From Zoogloea sp035335645 (GTDB lineage Bacteria; Pseudomonadota; Gammaproteobacteria; Burkholderiales; Rhodocyclaceae): a DNA stretch of 64,000 nucleotides. This document shows, piece after piece, positions 9,609-17,400 of this stretch. Numbering within the stretch: position 1 is the stretch's first letter; each line of letters starts with the position of its first letter. The notes beneath the pieces are model-generated. The model saw only the letters and a program-made list of their open reading frames with translations. It did not search any database and was not told the DNA's origin. A program made the translations under genes and the position numbers. The stretch spans positions 26,477 through 90,476 of the forward strand of contig DAOQMM010000003.1 of NCBI GenBank assembly GCA_035335645.1, given 5' to 3'.

Positions 9609-10642
9609 AGCTTTCCCATCGCCCGCCCGGCCCGGTCATGCTCGACGTGGCCGGCCTCGAACTGGCCGCCGAAGAGCGGGACATCCTGCAGCATCCCCTC
9701 GTCGGCGGCGTGATCCTGTTTGCCCGAAATTACGCGGACTCGGCCCAGCTGCGCGCCCTCACCGCGGCGATCCGCGCCCTGCGGCCGGGGCTGGTGATCT
9801 CCGTTGACCACGAGGGCGGCCGGGTACAGCGCTTCCGCGACGGTTTCACGCGCCTGCCGGCCATGCGCCGATTCGGCGCCCTCTGGGATGCCGATCCGGA
9901 ACACGCGCGCGGCGCCGCCCGCCAGGCCGGTCTGGTGCTGGCGGCCGAGTTGCGCGCCCATGACGTGGACCTGAGCTACGCGCCCGTGCTGGACCTGGAT
10001 TACGGCGTGAGCGGCGTCATCGGCGACCGGGCCTTCCACCGCGATCCCCAGGTGGCGGCCGAACTGGCCCGGGCGCTGGCTCAGGGACTTGCGGCGGCCG
10101 GCCTGAAAGCGGTCGGCAAGCATTTCCCCGGTCACGGCGCCGTCGAGGCGGATTCCCACGTGGCGATCCCGGTGGACCACCGCAGTTTTGACGCGGTGTG
10201 GGCCGAGGACATCGTGCCCTTCCGCGTGCTCGCCCGTGAACTGGGCGGTGTGATGCCGGCCCACGTCATCTTCGAAGGCATCGATCCGCGTCCGGCCGGT
10301 TTCTCGCCCTTCTGGCTGCAGGATGTGCTGCGCGGCCGGCTTGGCTTCACGGGCGTGATCTTCAGCGACGATCTGACCATGGAAGGGGCGAGCGTGGCTG
10401 GCGACATCGTGGCCCGTGCCGCAGCCGCCCAGCGCGCCGGTTGCGACATGGTGCTGGTGTGCAACCGCCCGGATCTGGCGGTGCAGCTCCTCGACGCCTG
10501 GCAGCCGCAGCCGACCGCCGACAGCCTCGCCCGTATCGCCGCGTTGCGTCCGGCGCCGGGGGGTGTGCCGGGCGATCCGCTCACGCTGGCCCGGTGGGCA
10601 CCTTACTGCGAGGCGCGGGACGCTGTGCTCGCCCTGGCCTGA
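9605..10642 (+). CDS. nagZ: Beta-N-acetylhexosaminidase NagZ
   Basis: Cytoplasmic glycoside hydrolase family 3 enzyme of peptidoglycan recycling. It removes GlcNAc from GlcNAc-1,6-anhydroMurNAc peptides and so affects AmpC induction in many Gram-negatives. It has 345 residues. The GH3 signatures are visible: KHFPGHG followed by DSH (catalytic His/Asp dyad loop) and the nucleophile in FSDDLTMEGA. It starts at ATG 9605, overlapping the acpS stop by 4 nt. Confidence 0.96.
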   Translation: MKLSHRPPGPVMLDVAGLELAAEERDILQHPLVGGVILFARNYADSAQLRALTAAIRALRPGLVISVDHEGGRVQRFRDGFTRLPAMRRFGALWDADPEHARGAARQAGLVLAAELRAHDVDLSYAPVLDLDYGVSGVIGDRAFHRDPQVAAELARALAQGLAAAGLKAVGKHFPGHGAVEADSHVAIPVDHRSFDAVWAEDIVPFRVLARELGGVMPAHVIFEGIDPRPAGFSPFWLQDVLRGRLGFTGVIFSDDLTMEGASVAGDIVARAAAAQRAGCDMVLVCNRPDLAVQLLDAWQPQPTADSLARIAALRPAPGGVPGDPLTLARWAPYCEARDAVLALA

Positions 10643-10660
10643 TCCCCGCGTGGCCCATCC

Positions 10661-12457
10661 GTGAACTTCGACGCCAAGTCCTTCCTGCGCACCCTCACCG
10701 AGGAGCCTGGCGTCTATCGCATGATCGGCGTCGACGAGAGCGTGCTCTACGTGGGCAAGGCCAAGAACCTCAAGCGCCGCGTCGCGTCCTACTTCCAGCG
10801 CACCCAGCTGAGCCCGCGCATCGCCCTCATGGTGGCCCAGGTGGCGCGGGTGGATGTGACGCCGGTGCGCTCCGAGGCCGAGGCCCTGATCCTCGAGAAC
10901 AACCTCATCAAGAGCCTCGGGCCCAAGTACAACATCCTCTTCCGGGACGACAAGTCCTATCCCTATATCGCCCTGTCTGGCGGCGAGTATCCCCAGATCT
11001 ACTACCATCGGGGCGGCTTCCAGAAGGGCGTGCGCTACTTCGGGCCCTTCCCCAACTCCTGGGCGGTGCGCGAGAGCCTGCACCTGATGCAGAAGATCTT
11101 CCGCCTGCGCACCTGCGAGGACAACACCTTCAGCAACCGCTCCCGGCCCTGCCTGCTTTACCAGATCCAGCGCTGCACCGCGCCCTGCGTGGGCAAGATC
11201 GACGCGGCGGCCTATGCGGCGGACGTGCAGTTGGCGAGCCTGTTCCTCAACGGCCGCCACGGCGACGTGATCGACGACCTGTCCCGGCGCATGGAGGCCG
11301 CCTCGGAGCGCCTCGCCTTCGAACAGGCAATGGTCTATCGCGACCAGATCCGCAACCTGCAGGCGGTGCTCCACAAGCAGTTCGTGGAAAGCAGCAAGGA
11401 CGAGGACGTGGACGTGCTCGCCGCGGTGGAGCAGGGCGGTCTGGTGTGCGTCAATCTGGCCATGGTCCGTGGCGGCCGGCATCTGGGTGATCGGCCTCTG
11501 TTCCCGGCCAATGCCCAGGGCTGCGCCCCGCTGGATGCGCTGGCGGCCTTCGTCGAGCAGCATTATCTGGAGCATCCCTTGCCCGGCAAGATCCTCGTCA
11601 ATGGCGACGTCGCCACACTCCGCGAGGCGCTGGAGGCGGTGGTCGAGGGCAAGGCGCCCGTTGCCGCGCCGCGCTTCGAGAACGAGCGGGCGTGGATGGG
11701 GATGGCCGAGAACAACGCCGGCCTCGCCCTGCTGGCGCGCCAACAGGTGTCCGCCCGCGGCGAACAGCGTCTCGACGCCCTGCGTGACGCCCTGGCTCTG
11801 GGCGATCCACCGAAGCGCATCGAGTGCTTCGACATTTCCCATACCCTTGGCGAAGCGACGGTTGCGTCCTGCGTGGTGTGGGACGGCGCCGGCATGAAGA
11901 AGTCGGAATACCGCCGCTACAACATCGCCGGCATCACCCCGGGCGATGACTATGCAGCGATGCGCCAGGCCCTCACGCGGCGCTACGAGAAGGTGGCGGC
12001 GGGCGAGGGTGCGCGACCGGATCTGATCCTCATCGACGGCGGCAAGGGGCAACTGGGCGTCGCCCACGAAGTGCTCACCGAACTGGGCCTCACTGAAATC
12101 GGCCTCGTCGGCGTGGCCAAAGGCGAGAGCCGCAAGCCGGGCCTGGAGGAGCTGGTCTTCCCGGACGGCCGTGCGCCGGTGCATCTGCCGCCCGACGCGC
12201 CGGCCCTGCATCTGATCCAGGAAGTCCGCGACGAGGCGCACCGCTTTGCCGTCGCCGGGCATCGCGCGCGGCGGGCGAAGACCCGCAACACGTCCCGGCT
12301 GGAGGACATCGCCGGGGTCGGGCCGACGCGCCGGCGCAAGCTGCTGGCGGCCTTTGGCGGTATCGACGGCGTGCGCCATGCCACGATTGAAGATCTGTGC
12401 CGCGTGGACGGCATCAACCGGCAGCTGGCGGAACAGATATACAATGCGCTGCGATAG
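10661..12457 (+). CDS. uvrC: Excinuclease ABC subunit C
   Basis: Dual endonuclease of nucleotide excision repair. It has 598 residues: an N-terminal GIY-YIG nuclease (GVYRMIG ... VLYVGKAKNLKRR) for the 3' incision, the cysteine-containing CLLYQIQRCTAPC region, a UVR (UvrB-binding) motif at about residues 200-235, the RNase H-like 5' nuclease domain (IECFDISHTLGEATVAS, LILIDGGKGQL), and a helix-hairpin-helix at the C-terminus (IAGVGPTRRRKLL). It starts at GTG 10661. Confidence 0.96.
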   Translation: MNFDAKSFLRTLTEEPGVYRMIGVDESVLYVGKAKNLKRRVASYFQRTQLSPRIALMVAQVARVDVTPVRSEAEALILENNLIKSLGPKYNILFRDDKSYPYIALSGGEYPQIYYHRGGFQKGVRYFGPFPNSWAVRESLHLMQKIFRLRTCEDNTFSNRSRPCLLYQIQRCTAPCVGKIDAAAYAADVQLASLFLNGRHGDVIDDLSRRMEAASERLAFEQAMVYRDQIRNLQAVLHKQFVESSKDEDVDVLAAVEQGGLVCVNLAMVRGGRHLGDRPLFPANAQGCAPLDALAAFVEQHYLEHPLPGKILVNGDVATLREALEAVVEGKAPVAAPRFENERAWMGMAENNAGLALLARQQVSARGEQRLDALRDALALGDPPKRIECFDISHTLGEATVASCVVWDGAGMKKSEYRRYNIAGITPGDDYAAMRQALTRRYEKVAAGEGARPDLILIDGGKGQLGVAHEVLTELGLTEIGLVGVAKGESRKPGLEELVFPDGRAPVHLPPDAPALHLIQEVRDEAHRFAVAGHRARRAKTRNTSRLEDIAGVGPTRRRKLLAAFGGIDGVRHATIEDLCRVDGINRQLAEQIYNALR

Positions 12458-12472
12458 CCTTCCGACGCCGAC

Positions 12473-13045
12473 ATGCCGCTGAACATCCCCAATTCCCTGA
12501 CCTGGGCGCGCATCGCCCTGATCCCGTTCTTCGTCGGCATCTACTATCTTCCTGCGGACGTGATCGGTCCGGACGACAAGAACCTGGTCGCCACCCTGAC
12601 CTTCGTTGCGGCGGCGGTCACCGACTGGTTCGACGGCTATCTGGCGCGCAGCCTGGGGCAGACCTCCGCCTTTGGTGCCTTCCTCGATCCGGTGGCCGAC
12701 AAGCTGATGGTGGCGGCAGCGCTGATCGTGCTGGTGCACCTGGGACGCGCGGATTCACTCATCGCGCTGATCATCATCGGGCGGGAAATCACCATCTCGG
12801 CCCTGCGGGAGTGGATGGCCAAGGTTGGCGCCTCGGCCAGCGTGGCGGTGGCCTTTGTCGGCAAGCTCAAGACCGCTGCGCAAATGTCGGCCATTCCTCT
12901 GCTGCTCTACGATGACCAGCTCGGGGGCTTCGACACCCGCCCCTTTGGCACTTTGCTCATCTATGTGGCGGCGGTGCTCACCCTGTGGTCCATGGGGTAT
13001 TACATGCGCTGTGCGTGGCCGGAGCTGATGAAGCGCAGCGGCTGA
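12473..13045 (+). CDS. pgsA: CDP-diacylglycerol-glycerol-3-phosphate 3-phosphatidyltransferase
   Basis: Inner-membrane enzyme that makes phosphatidylglycerophosphate, the committed step to phosphatidylglycerol and cardiolipin. It has 190 residues with several membrane helices. The CDP-alcohol phosphotransferase signature is intact: DWFDGYLARSLGQTSAFG followed by AFLDPVADK. It starts at ATG 12473, 15 nt after uvrC, and is the last gene of the long housekeeping run. The uvrC-pgsA-tRNA order is common in proteobacteria. Confidence 0.96.
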   Translation: MPLNIPNSLTWARIALIPFFVGIYYLPADVIGPDDKNLVATLTFVAAAVTDWFDGYLARSLGQTSAFGAFLDPVADKLMVAAALIVLVHLGRADSLIALIIIGREITISALREWMAKVGASASVAVAFVGKLKTAAQMSAIPLLLYDDQLGGFDTRPFGTLLIYVAAVLTLWSMGYYMRCAWPELMKRSG

Positions 13046-13063
13046 CACCGGGGCGTCACATGT

Positions 13064-13091
13064 TTGACAGCCCGATTTTTTGAACTATAAT
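13064..13091 (+). promoter_or_regulatory. Sigma-70 promoter of the tRNA operon
   Basis: A perfect -35 box TTGACA (13064-13069) and a perfect -10 box TATAAT (13086-13091), separated by 16 bp. Transcription should begin near 13098, just before the first tRNA. It is the strongest sigma-70 promoter I can see in the window, fitting a stable-RNA operon. Confidence 0.9.
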
Positions 13092-13104
13092 GGCGGTCTG
13101 TCGA

Positions 13105-13180
13105 GCGGCAGTAGCTCAGTTGGTAGAGCGCAACCTTGCCAAGGTTGAGGTCGAGAGTTCGAGACTCTTCTGCCGCTCCA
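13105..13180 (+). tRNA. tRNA-Gly (GCC), first copy
   Basis: 76 nt with a 7-bp acceptor stem (GCGGCAG / CTGCCGC), D arm, anticodon loop CTTGCCAAG (anticodon GCC), TTCGAGA in the T arm, and an encoded CCA at 13178-13180. It is identical to the third tRNA of this operon. Confidence 0.97.
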
Positions 13181-13189
13181 AAAGATTTC

Positions 13190-13210
13190 CGGGGAAGCCA
13201 CGCTTCCCCG
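13190..13210 (+). other. Inter-tRNA hairpin
   Basis: A perfect 9-bp stem (CGGGGAAGC at 13190-13198 with GCTTCCCCG at 13202-13210) and a three-base loop, lying between tRNA-Gly and tRNA-Cys. Only three T residues follow, so I read it as a processing or stability hairpin, or at most a weak terminator. Confidence 0.6.
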
Positions 13211-13220
13211 TTTGATTCTC

Positions 13221-13294
13221 GGCGCGATAGCAAAGCGGTTATGCACCGGATTGCAAATCCGTGTAGGTCGGTTCGACTCCGGCTCGCGCCTCCA
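13221..13294 (+). tRNA. tRNA-Cys (GCA)
   Basis: 74 nt with acceptor stem GGCGCGA / TCGCGCC, anticodon loop GATTGCAAATC (anticodon GCA), T arm GGTTCGACTCC, and an encoded CCA at 13292-13294. It lies between two identical tRNA-Gly genes. Confidence 0.97.
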
Positions 13295-13306
13295 GGGTAG
13301 ATCAAG

Positions 13307-13382
13307 GCGGCAGTAGCTCAGTTGGTAGAGCGCAACCTTGCCAAGGTTGAGGTCGAGAGTTCGAGACTCTTCTGCCGCTCCA
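13307..13382 (+). tRNA. tRNA-Gly (GCC), second copy
   Basis: 76 nt, base-for-base identical to the copy 202 nt upstream, anticodon GCC, encoded CCA at 13380-13382. The terminator begins about 5 nt later. Confidence 0.97.
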
Positions 13383-13387
13383 GTCAA

Positions 13388-13420
13388 AAGGGGAAAGTGC
13401 GAAAGCACTTTCCCCTTGTT
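13388..13420 (+). terminator. Rho-independent terminator of the tRNA operon
   Basis: An 11-bp stem (GGGGAAAGTGC at 13390-13400 with GCACTTTCCCC at 13405-13415) capped by a GAAA tetraloop, extended by two A-T pairs and followed by TTGTT. The long stem and stable loop make this a convincing terminator. Confidence 0.88.
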
Positions 13421-13703
13421 CGTTGACTGGTCTGTTTGACGTGACAAAGGCGCTTGAAATCATTGTGCCGCGCCTTGGTGCCCATGGGACTTCGCCGCGC
13501 GATTCCTGCGTGCGATGGCCGTCCTGCGCAAGTGCCTCCATTCTGACGTGTCCGGCTTCCGAAGCCCCCGAAGGGCGTTGGGGGGCAGTCGGCCCATGCC
13601 GGGTGCCGGGCCTGTCGGCGATTTTTACAGTAGTTGGCCTGGGGATGGGCGGGCGGATTCACATTTTTATGGTTTTCATGGGCTTAGACAGTATTAGTGA
13701 ATT
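13421..13703 (+). other. Intergenic region without a gene
   Basis: About 280 nt between the tRNA terminator and the sigma-54 promoter. I see no conserved coding frame; short open frames here lack ribosome-binding sites and family resemblance. The right half is AT-richer than its surroundings and carries ACAGTA twice (near 13628 and 13688), a possible activator-site repeat that I cannot confirm. Confidence 0.6.
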
Positions 13704-13719
13704 TGGCACAAGGCTTGCT
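13704..13719 (+). promoter_or_regulatory. Sigma-54 (RpoN) promoter of the PEP-CTERM gene
   Basis: TGGCACAAGGCTTGCT matches the -24/-12 consensus TGGCACRNNNNTTGCW at every defined position, with GG (13705-13706) and GC (13717-13718) exactly 10 bases apart. Transcription would start near 13730, about 23 nt before the PEP-CTERM ATG. In related bacteria PEP-CTERM genes are known to depend on sigma-54 and the PrsK/PrsR two-component system, so the context supports it. Confidence 0.88.
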
Positions 13720-13752
13720 CAGTGGAAGGCACTGTTCCCTTGGTACTGAATC

Positions 13753-14286
13753 ATGAAGAAAGTCCTGCTGTTGATTGCCGCCTGTGTCTTCTCCCTGTTG
13801 AGCGTGACGGCACGGGCCGATGCCATCTTTGCGCCGGATGCGTCCGGAATCACCGGCTCCACCGTGAGCCTCAACGTGAGCCTGCTGAGCGGCGACATCA
13901 GCTTCGGTGGCGACTTCACCATTGGCTACGATACGGCCAAACTGACCTTGCTGGACGTGCTCGCCGGGGATCCGATGTTCTCGCCGCTGCGCAGCTTCAC
14001 GCCCGGTTCGGAGAGCGTTTCCCTGGTGAACTCCTCCGGGAGCAGCTACGGTTCCGGCCCCTTGTTCTCGGTGCTGTTCCGCATTCTTGCCACCTTTCCC
14101 GACTCGACACCCGTGGATATTTCCGGCGTGCTGTATGACGCCGCTGGCGGCACGAACGCGCTGACCACGATTTCCCCGCTGGTGACCGTGGATCAACGGA
14201 CCGGAACCCTGCCTGAGCCAGGCGTTTTCGGCCTTGCCGGCGCCGCGCTGCTGGCCATGGCCGTCCGCCGCATGCGCCGGGGATGA
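13753..14286 (+). CDS. PEP-CTERM sorting-domain protein with cohesin-like domain
   Basis: A 177-residue exported protein. It has a signal peptide (MKKVLLLIAACVFSLLSVTARADA, cleavage near residue 24). The central beta-rich domain, about residues 25-150, has a cohesin-like pattern (GDFTIGYDTAKLTLLDV, PLFSVLFRILA). The C-terminal PEP-CTERM signal is complete: P-E-P at 154-156, a hydrophobic helix and the basic cluster RRMRRG. PEP-CTERM proteins are processed by exosortase (not in this window) and delivered to the envelope or exopolysaccharide matrix. The gene stands alone between a sigma-54 promoter and a terminator. Cohesin domains bind dockerins, and the giant protein next door ends with a dockerin-like repeat pair, so it could be a surface anchor for it. 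That partnership is inference. The PEP-CTERM call is firm; the cohesin call is moderate. Confidence 0.9.
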   Translation: MKKVLLLIAACVFSLLSVTARADAIFAPDASGITGSTVSLNVSLLSGDISFGGDFTIGYDTAKLTLLDVLAGDPMFSPLRSFTPGSESVSLVNSSGSSYGSGPLFSVLFRILATFPDSTPVDISGVLYDAAGGTNALTTISPLVTVDQRTGTLPEPGVFGLAGAALLAMAVRRMRRG

Positions 14287-14335
14287 GTGGGCCGGCGTGA
14301 TCATGCGTGTGCGAGTGATCGAACATTGAATTGAG

Positions 14336-14366
14336 ATCGGGGGGCTTCATGCCCCTCGATTTTTTT
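14336..14366 (+). terminator. Rho-independent terminator after the PEP-CTERM gene
   Basis: A 10-bp stem (14336-14345 with 14351-14360, one G-T pair), a TTCAT loop and a run of seven T residues (14360-14366). It insulates the PEP-CTERM transcript from the giant gene, which therefore needs its own promoter in 14367-14475. Confidence 0.88.
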
Positions 14367-14384
14367 GTGAAAAGGGATTTCGTG

Positions 14385-14407
14385 GGATGCAATCATCGAT
14401 CGCATCC
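14385..14407 (+). promoter_or_regulatory. Possible operator dyad GGATGC-N11-GCATCC
   Basis: A perfect 6-bp inverted repeat with an 11-base spacer, the geometry of a dimeric regulator site. It sits between the upstream terminator and the sigma-54-like element ahead of the giant gene. No regulator can be named; chance occurrence is possible. Confidence 0.3.
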
Positions 14408-14445
14408 ATGAAGTCCGGATACTGATCAATACGGACCGTCCGGCA

Positions 14446-14461
14446 TGGCTCGGCGGTTGCA
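14446..14461 (+). promoter_or_regulatory. Sigma-54-like promoter element of the giant gene
   Basis: TGGCTCGGCGGTTGCA matches the -24/-12 consensus with one mismatch (T for A at the fifth base) and exact GG-N10-GC spacing (14447-14448, 14459-14460). Transcription would start near 14472, only about 4 nt before ATG 14476, so the element may be fortuitous, the message may be nearly leaderless, or translation may begin later (TTG 14557 or GTG 14578). Confidence 0.5.
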
Positions 14462-14475
14462 TAGGGTGCATCATC

Positions 14476-17400
14476 ATGGATACCAAGGTTCGTTCGGAAA
14501 ACACCGGCGCTTCCTCTGCCAAAGGTTCGACGCGGCGTGAGCGCGGGCTTGCATGGTTGGGACAGTTCCTCGCGCCCGTGCTGAGGCGCCAGGCGAGCCG
14601 GGACGAACCGGCACCCCGATCCCATCGTTTGGCGTTCGAGCCCCTGGAGCCGCGGGTTCTGCTGGACGGCACACCCAGCGTGCCGATCACCCGTATCGAC
14701 GGTTCCATCGATGTGGCCGGCGAAACCGACCGCTACGGATTCACCCTCAGCAACGATGCGCGGATCGTCTTCGATTCCCTGACCAACTCCAACAGCTTTA
14801 CCTGGAGCCTGTCGGGTCCCCGTGGCGATGTGGTCAGCAGTCGCGCGTTCGCGCAGTCCGACGCGGATAACGCGCAGCCCGTGCTGCAACTCGCTGCGGG
14901 TGACTACACCCTTTCAGTTGACGGGGTCATGGACACGACCGGGAACTATGCGTTCAGGTTGATCGACCTGAATGCGGCGCGCGCCATCGACGCTGAAGTG
15001 CCCGTCACCGCCACGCTGGAGACGGGCTACCAGACGGATGCCTTTGCGTTTGATGCCGCGGCGGGGGACCGATTCGTCTTCGACAACACGGGCGATACCA
15101 TCAACGCCACCTGGCGGCTGATCGATCCTTTTGGCGCGCAGATCGGCAGCAACCATGGTTTCGGCGATTTCGATTCCGGAAGCCTGGCGGCGACCGGGCG
15201 TTATACGCTGCTGGTGGAAGGTCGCATCGGTGCGGCGGCCGACGCAACGCCCTACGCGTTCCGCGTGCTGAAGGCCGGGGAGAAGGTCAGTACGCTCACG
15301 CCCGGTGACGTGACGCGAGGGACGCTGGCGTCTGCGGCCCAGAGTGCCCGTTACGATTTCACGCTCGGCGAGACGGGCCAGTATTTCTTCGACAGCCTGA
15401 CCGCGGATTCGCGCCTGACGTGGAGCCTGCGCGGTCCCCTCGGGCAGACGGTCAGCCCTCGCAGCTTCTATTATTCCGACGCGTATTACAGCACTGGCGC
15501 GCTGGCGCTGGGGCCCGGCGACTACAGCCTGTATGTCTCTGCGAGCAGTGATTTCAGCGGCGATTACGCCTTCCGGCTGGCCAATCTCACGCAGGCCACG
15601 CCAGTCAATTTCGATGTGGACACGGCGGCGACCCTGGATCCGGCTAACGGCAGCCTGATGTACAGCTTCAGCGGCACGGCCGGTGAGCGGATTGCCCTGC
15701 AGCAGACCGGAAGCGGGCCCTCCCAGACGGTGTTCTGGCGGATCCTGGGGGCGGACGGCCAGCAGATTGCCGGTGTGAACTATTTCGGCGGTTTCATGGA
15801 GCTGCCCAAGCTTGCGGACAGCGGCACCTACACCCTGATCTTCGAAGGGGATGTGACGGCATCCGGGACGACCGATTTTTCGTTCCGCATGATTCAGTGC
15901 CCGGATGTGACCGAAGCCATTGCATTGGGAGACGTGATCGATCGCAGCATCGACACCCCCGGACAGGTGGATCACTTCACGTTCAGCCTGGCCAGCGCGA
16001 CGCGCGCCGTGTTCGATTCCCTCAGCAATGACTACAACCTCTCGTGGGGGCTCTATACCGCGGATGGCAGACTCGTGGCGCAGCGGGGTTTTGCCTATTC
16101 CGACGGCTGGTCGAGCGGCGACGGCCTCCTCGATCTGGCGGCGGGCGACTATCAGCTGGTGGTGGATCCTTACGCGGACTTCACCGGACCGTTCAGCTTC
16201 CGCCTGCTCGACACGTCTGCCGGCAGCGCCATCAGTCTGGGAGATACCGTCACCGTCGACGTCGGCCACAGCGGACGTGACACGACCGTCTACAACTTCG
16301 ACGGACAGTCTGGCGACCAGGTCGAGTTCAATTTCACGTATCTGTCGGGCGAGGGCGGCGCTGTCTACAGCCTGTTCGATCCCTATGGCCGCAGGGTGCT
16401 CGGTGCAACGGATGGATCTCCGCAGCAATCCCGGCTGGAACTGACCGGCCGTTACACCCTGCTTGTCGAAGGGAATGTATTCAGCAACAACGACAGCAGT
16501 TATGAGCTGTTCCTCAACTACCTGTCGAACGACGGGGGCAATACGCTCCCGGTCGGCACCGCCATCAATGTGGGTGACGAGGTCACCGGCGCCGTGGACG
16601 ACCTCGCAACCCCGGTCGTCTATAACTTCACCCTGAATTCCGAAACCATCCTGCTGTTCGACGCGCTGGGCGAGGATGAATACGCCCTCAACTGGTCCTT
16701 GACCGGGCCGCGGGGCGAAGAGGTCAGCCACCGGGCGTTCTACACCAGTGACGGGGGCTACTACTATTACGGCCTGCCGCCGGGCCAACTCATCGCCGGG
16801 GATTATGCCCTGACGCTGTATGGCCCCGCCAATCAGGCCTTTGATTTCCGGTTGGTGGATGCGCGTTCAACCGCGGCTCCGCTTGCGTTCGGAACCGAGA
16901 CGAGCGGCACGCTGCAGCCGGGCAATGCCGTGCAGGTCTATTCCATCGACGCCACGGCGGGCGACGTGGCCAATCTCGTCGTCAATAGCAGCTGGAACGG
17001 GGGACTCTTCGTCTACGATCCGGACGGCAATCTCGTCGTTGGTCCGACATATGCGGGTTCGCAGTCGGGGATTTCATTCTCCCGGACCGGGACCTATCTG
17101 CTGGTGCTCAGCGGACCCCGCTGGCAGACCTGGGATACCTATTACGATTTCAGGCTGAACCTGCAATCGTCGGTGATCAATGACATCCAGCTGGGCGATG
17201 GGGTGACCGGGACGGCCGACAGCTCTGGCAGTCACCAGCGATACCGTTTCACCCTGACCGAGCCGCAACGGGTGCTGTTCGACAGCCGCACCGGCAATAG
17301 CGGGCTCTACTGGAACATGAGCGGACCGCAAGGCGTCGAGCGTTCCGATACCAATTTCTATTACGCCGACGGATACCTTTACGGCAATTCGCCGGTGCTG

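Noticed and set aside
9572..12739. Long minus-strand open frame across nagZ and uvrC, and another at 2659-4881 across lepA
   Set aside because: Both are mirror frames of well-recognised conserved genes and show no family resemblance.
13105..13382. Duplicated tRNA-Gly as attachment-site duplication of an integrated element
   Set aside because: Both copies are full length, in one operon with tRNA-Cys and a shared terminator, and no integrase is present. This is an ordinary tRNA cluster.
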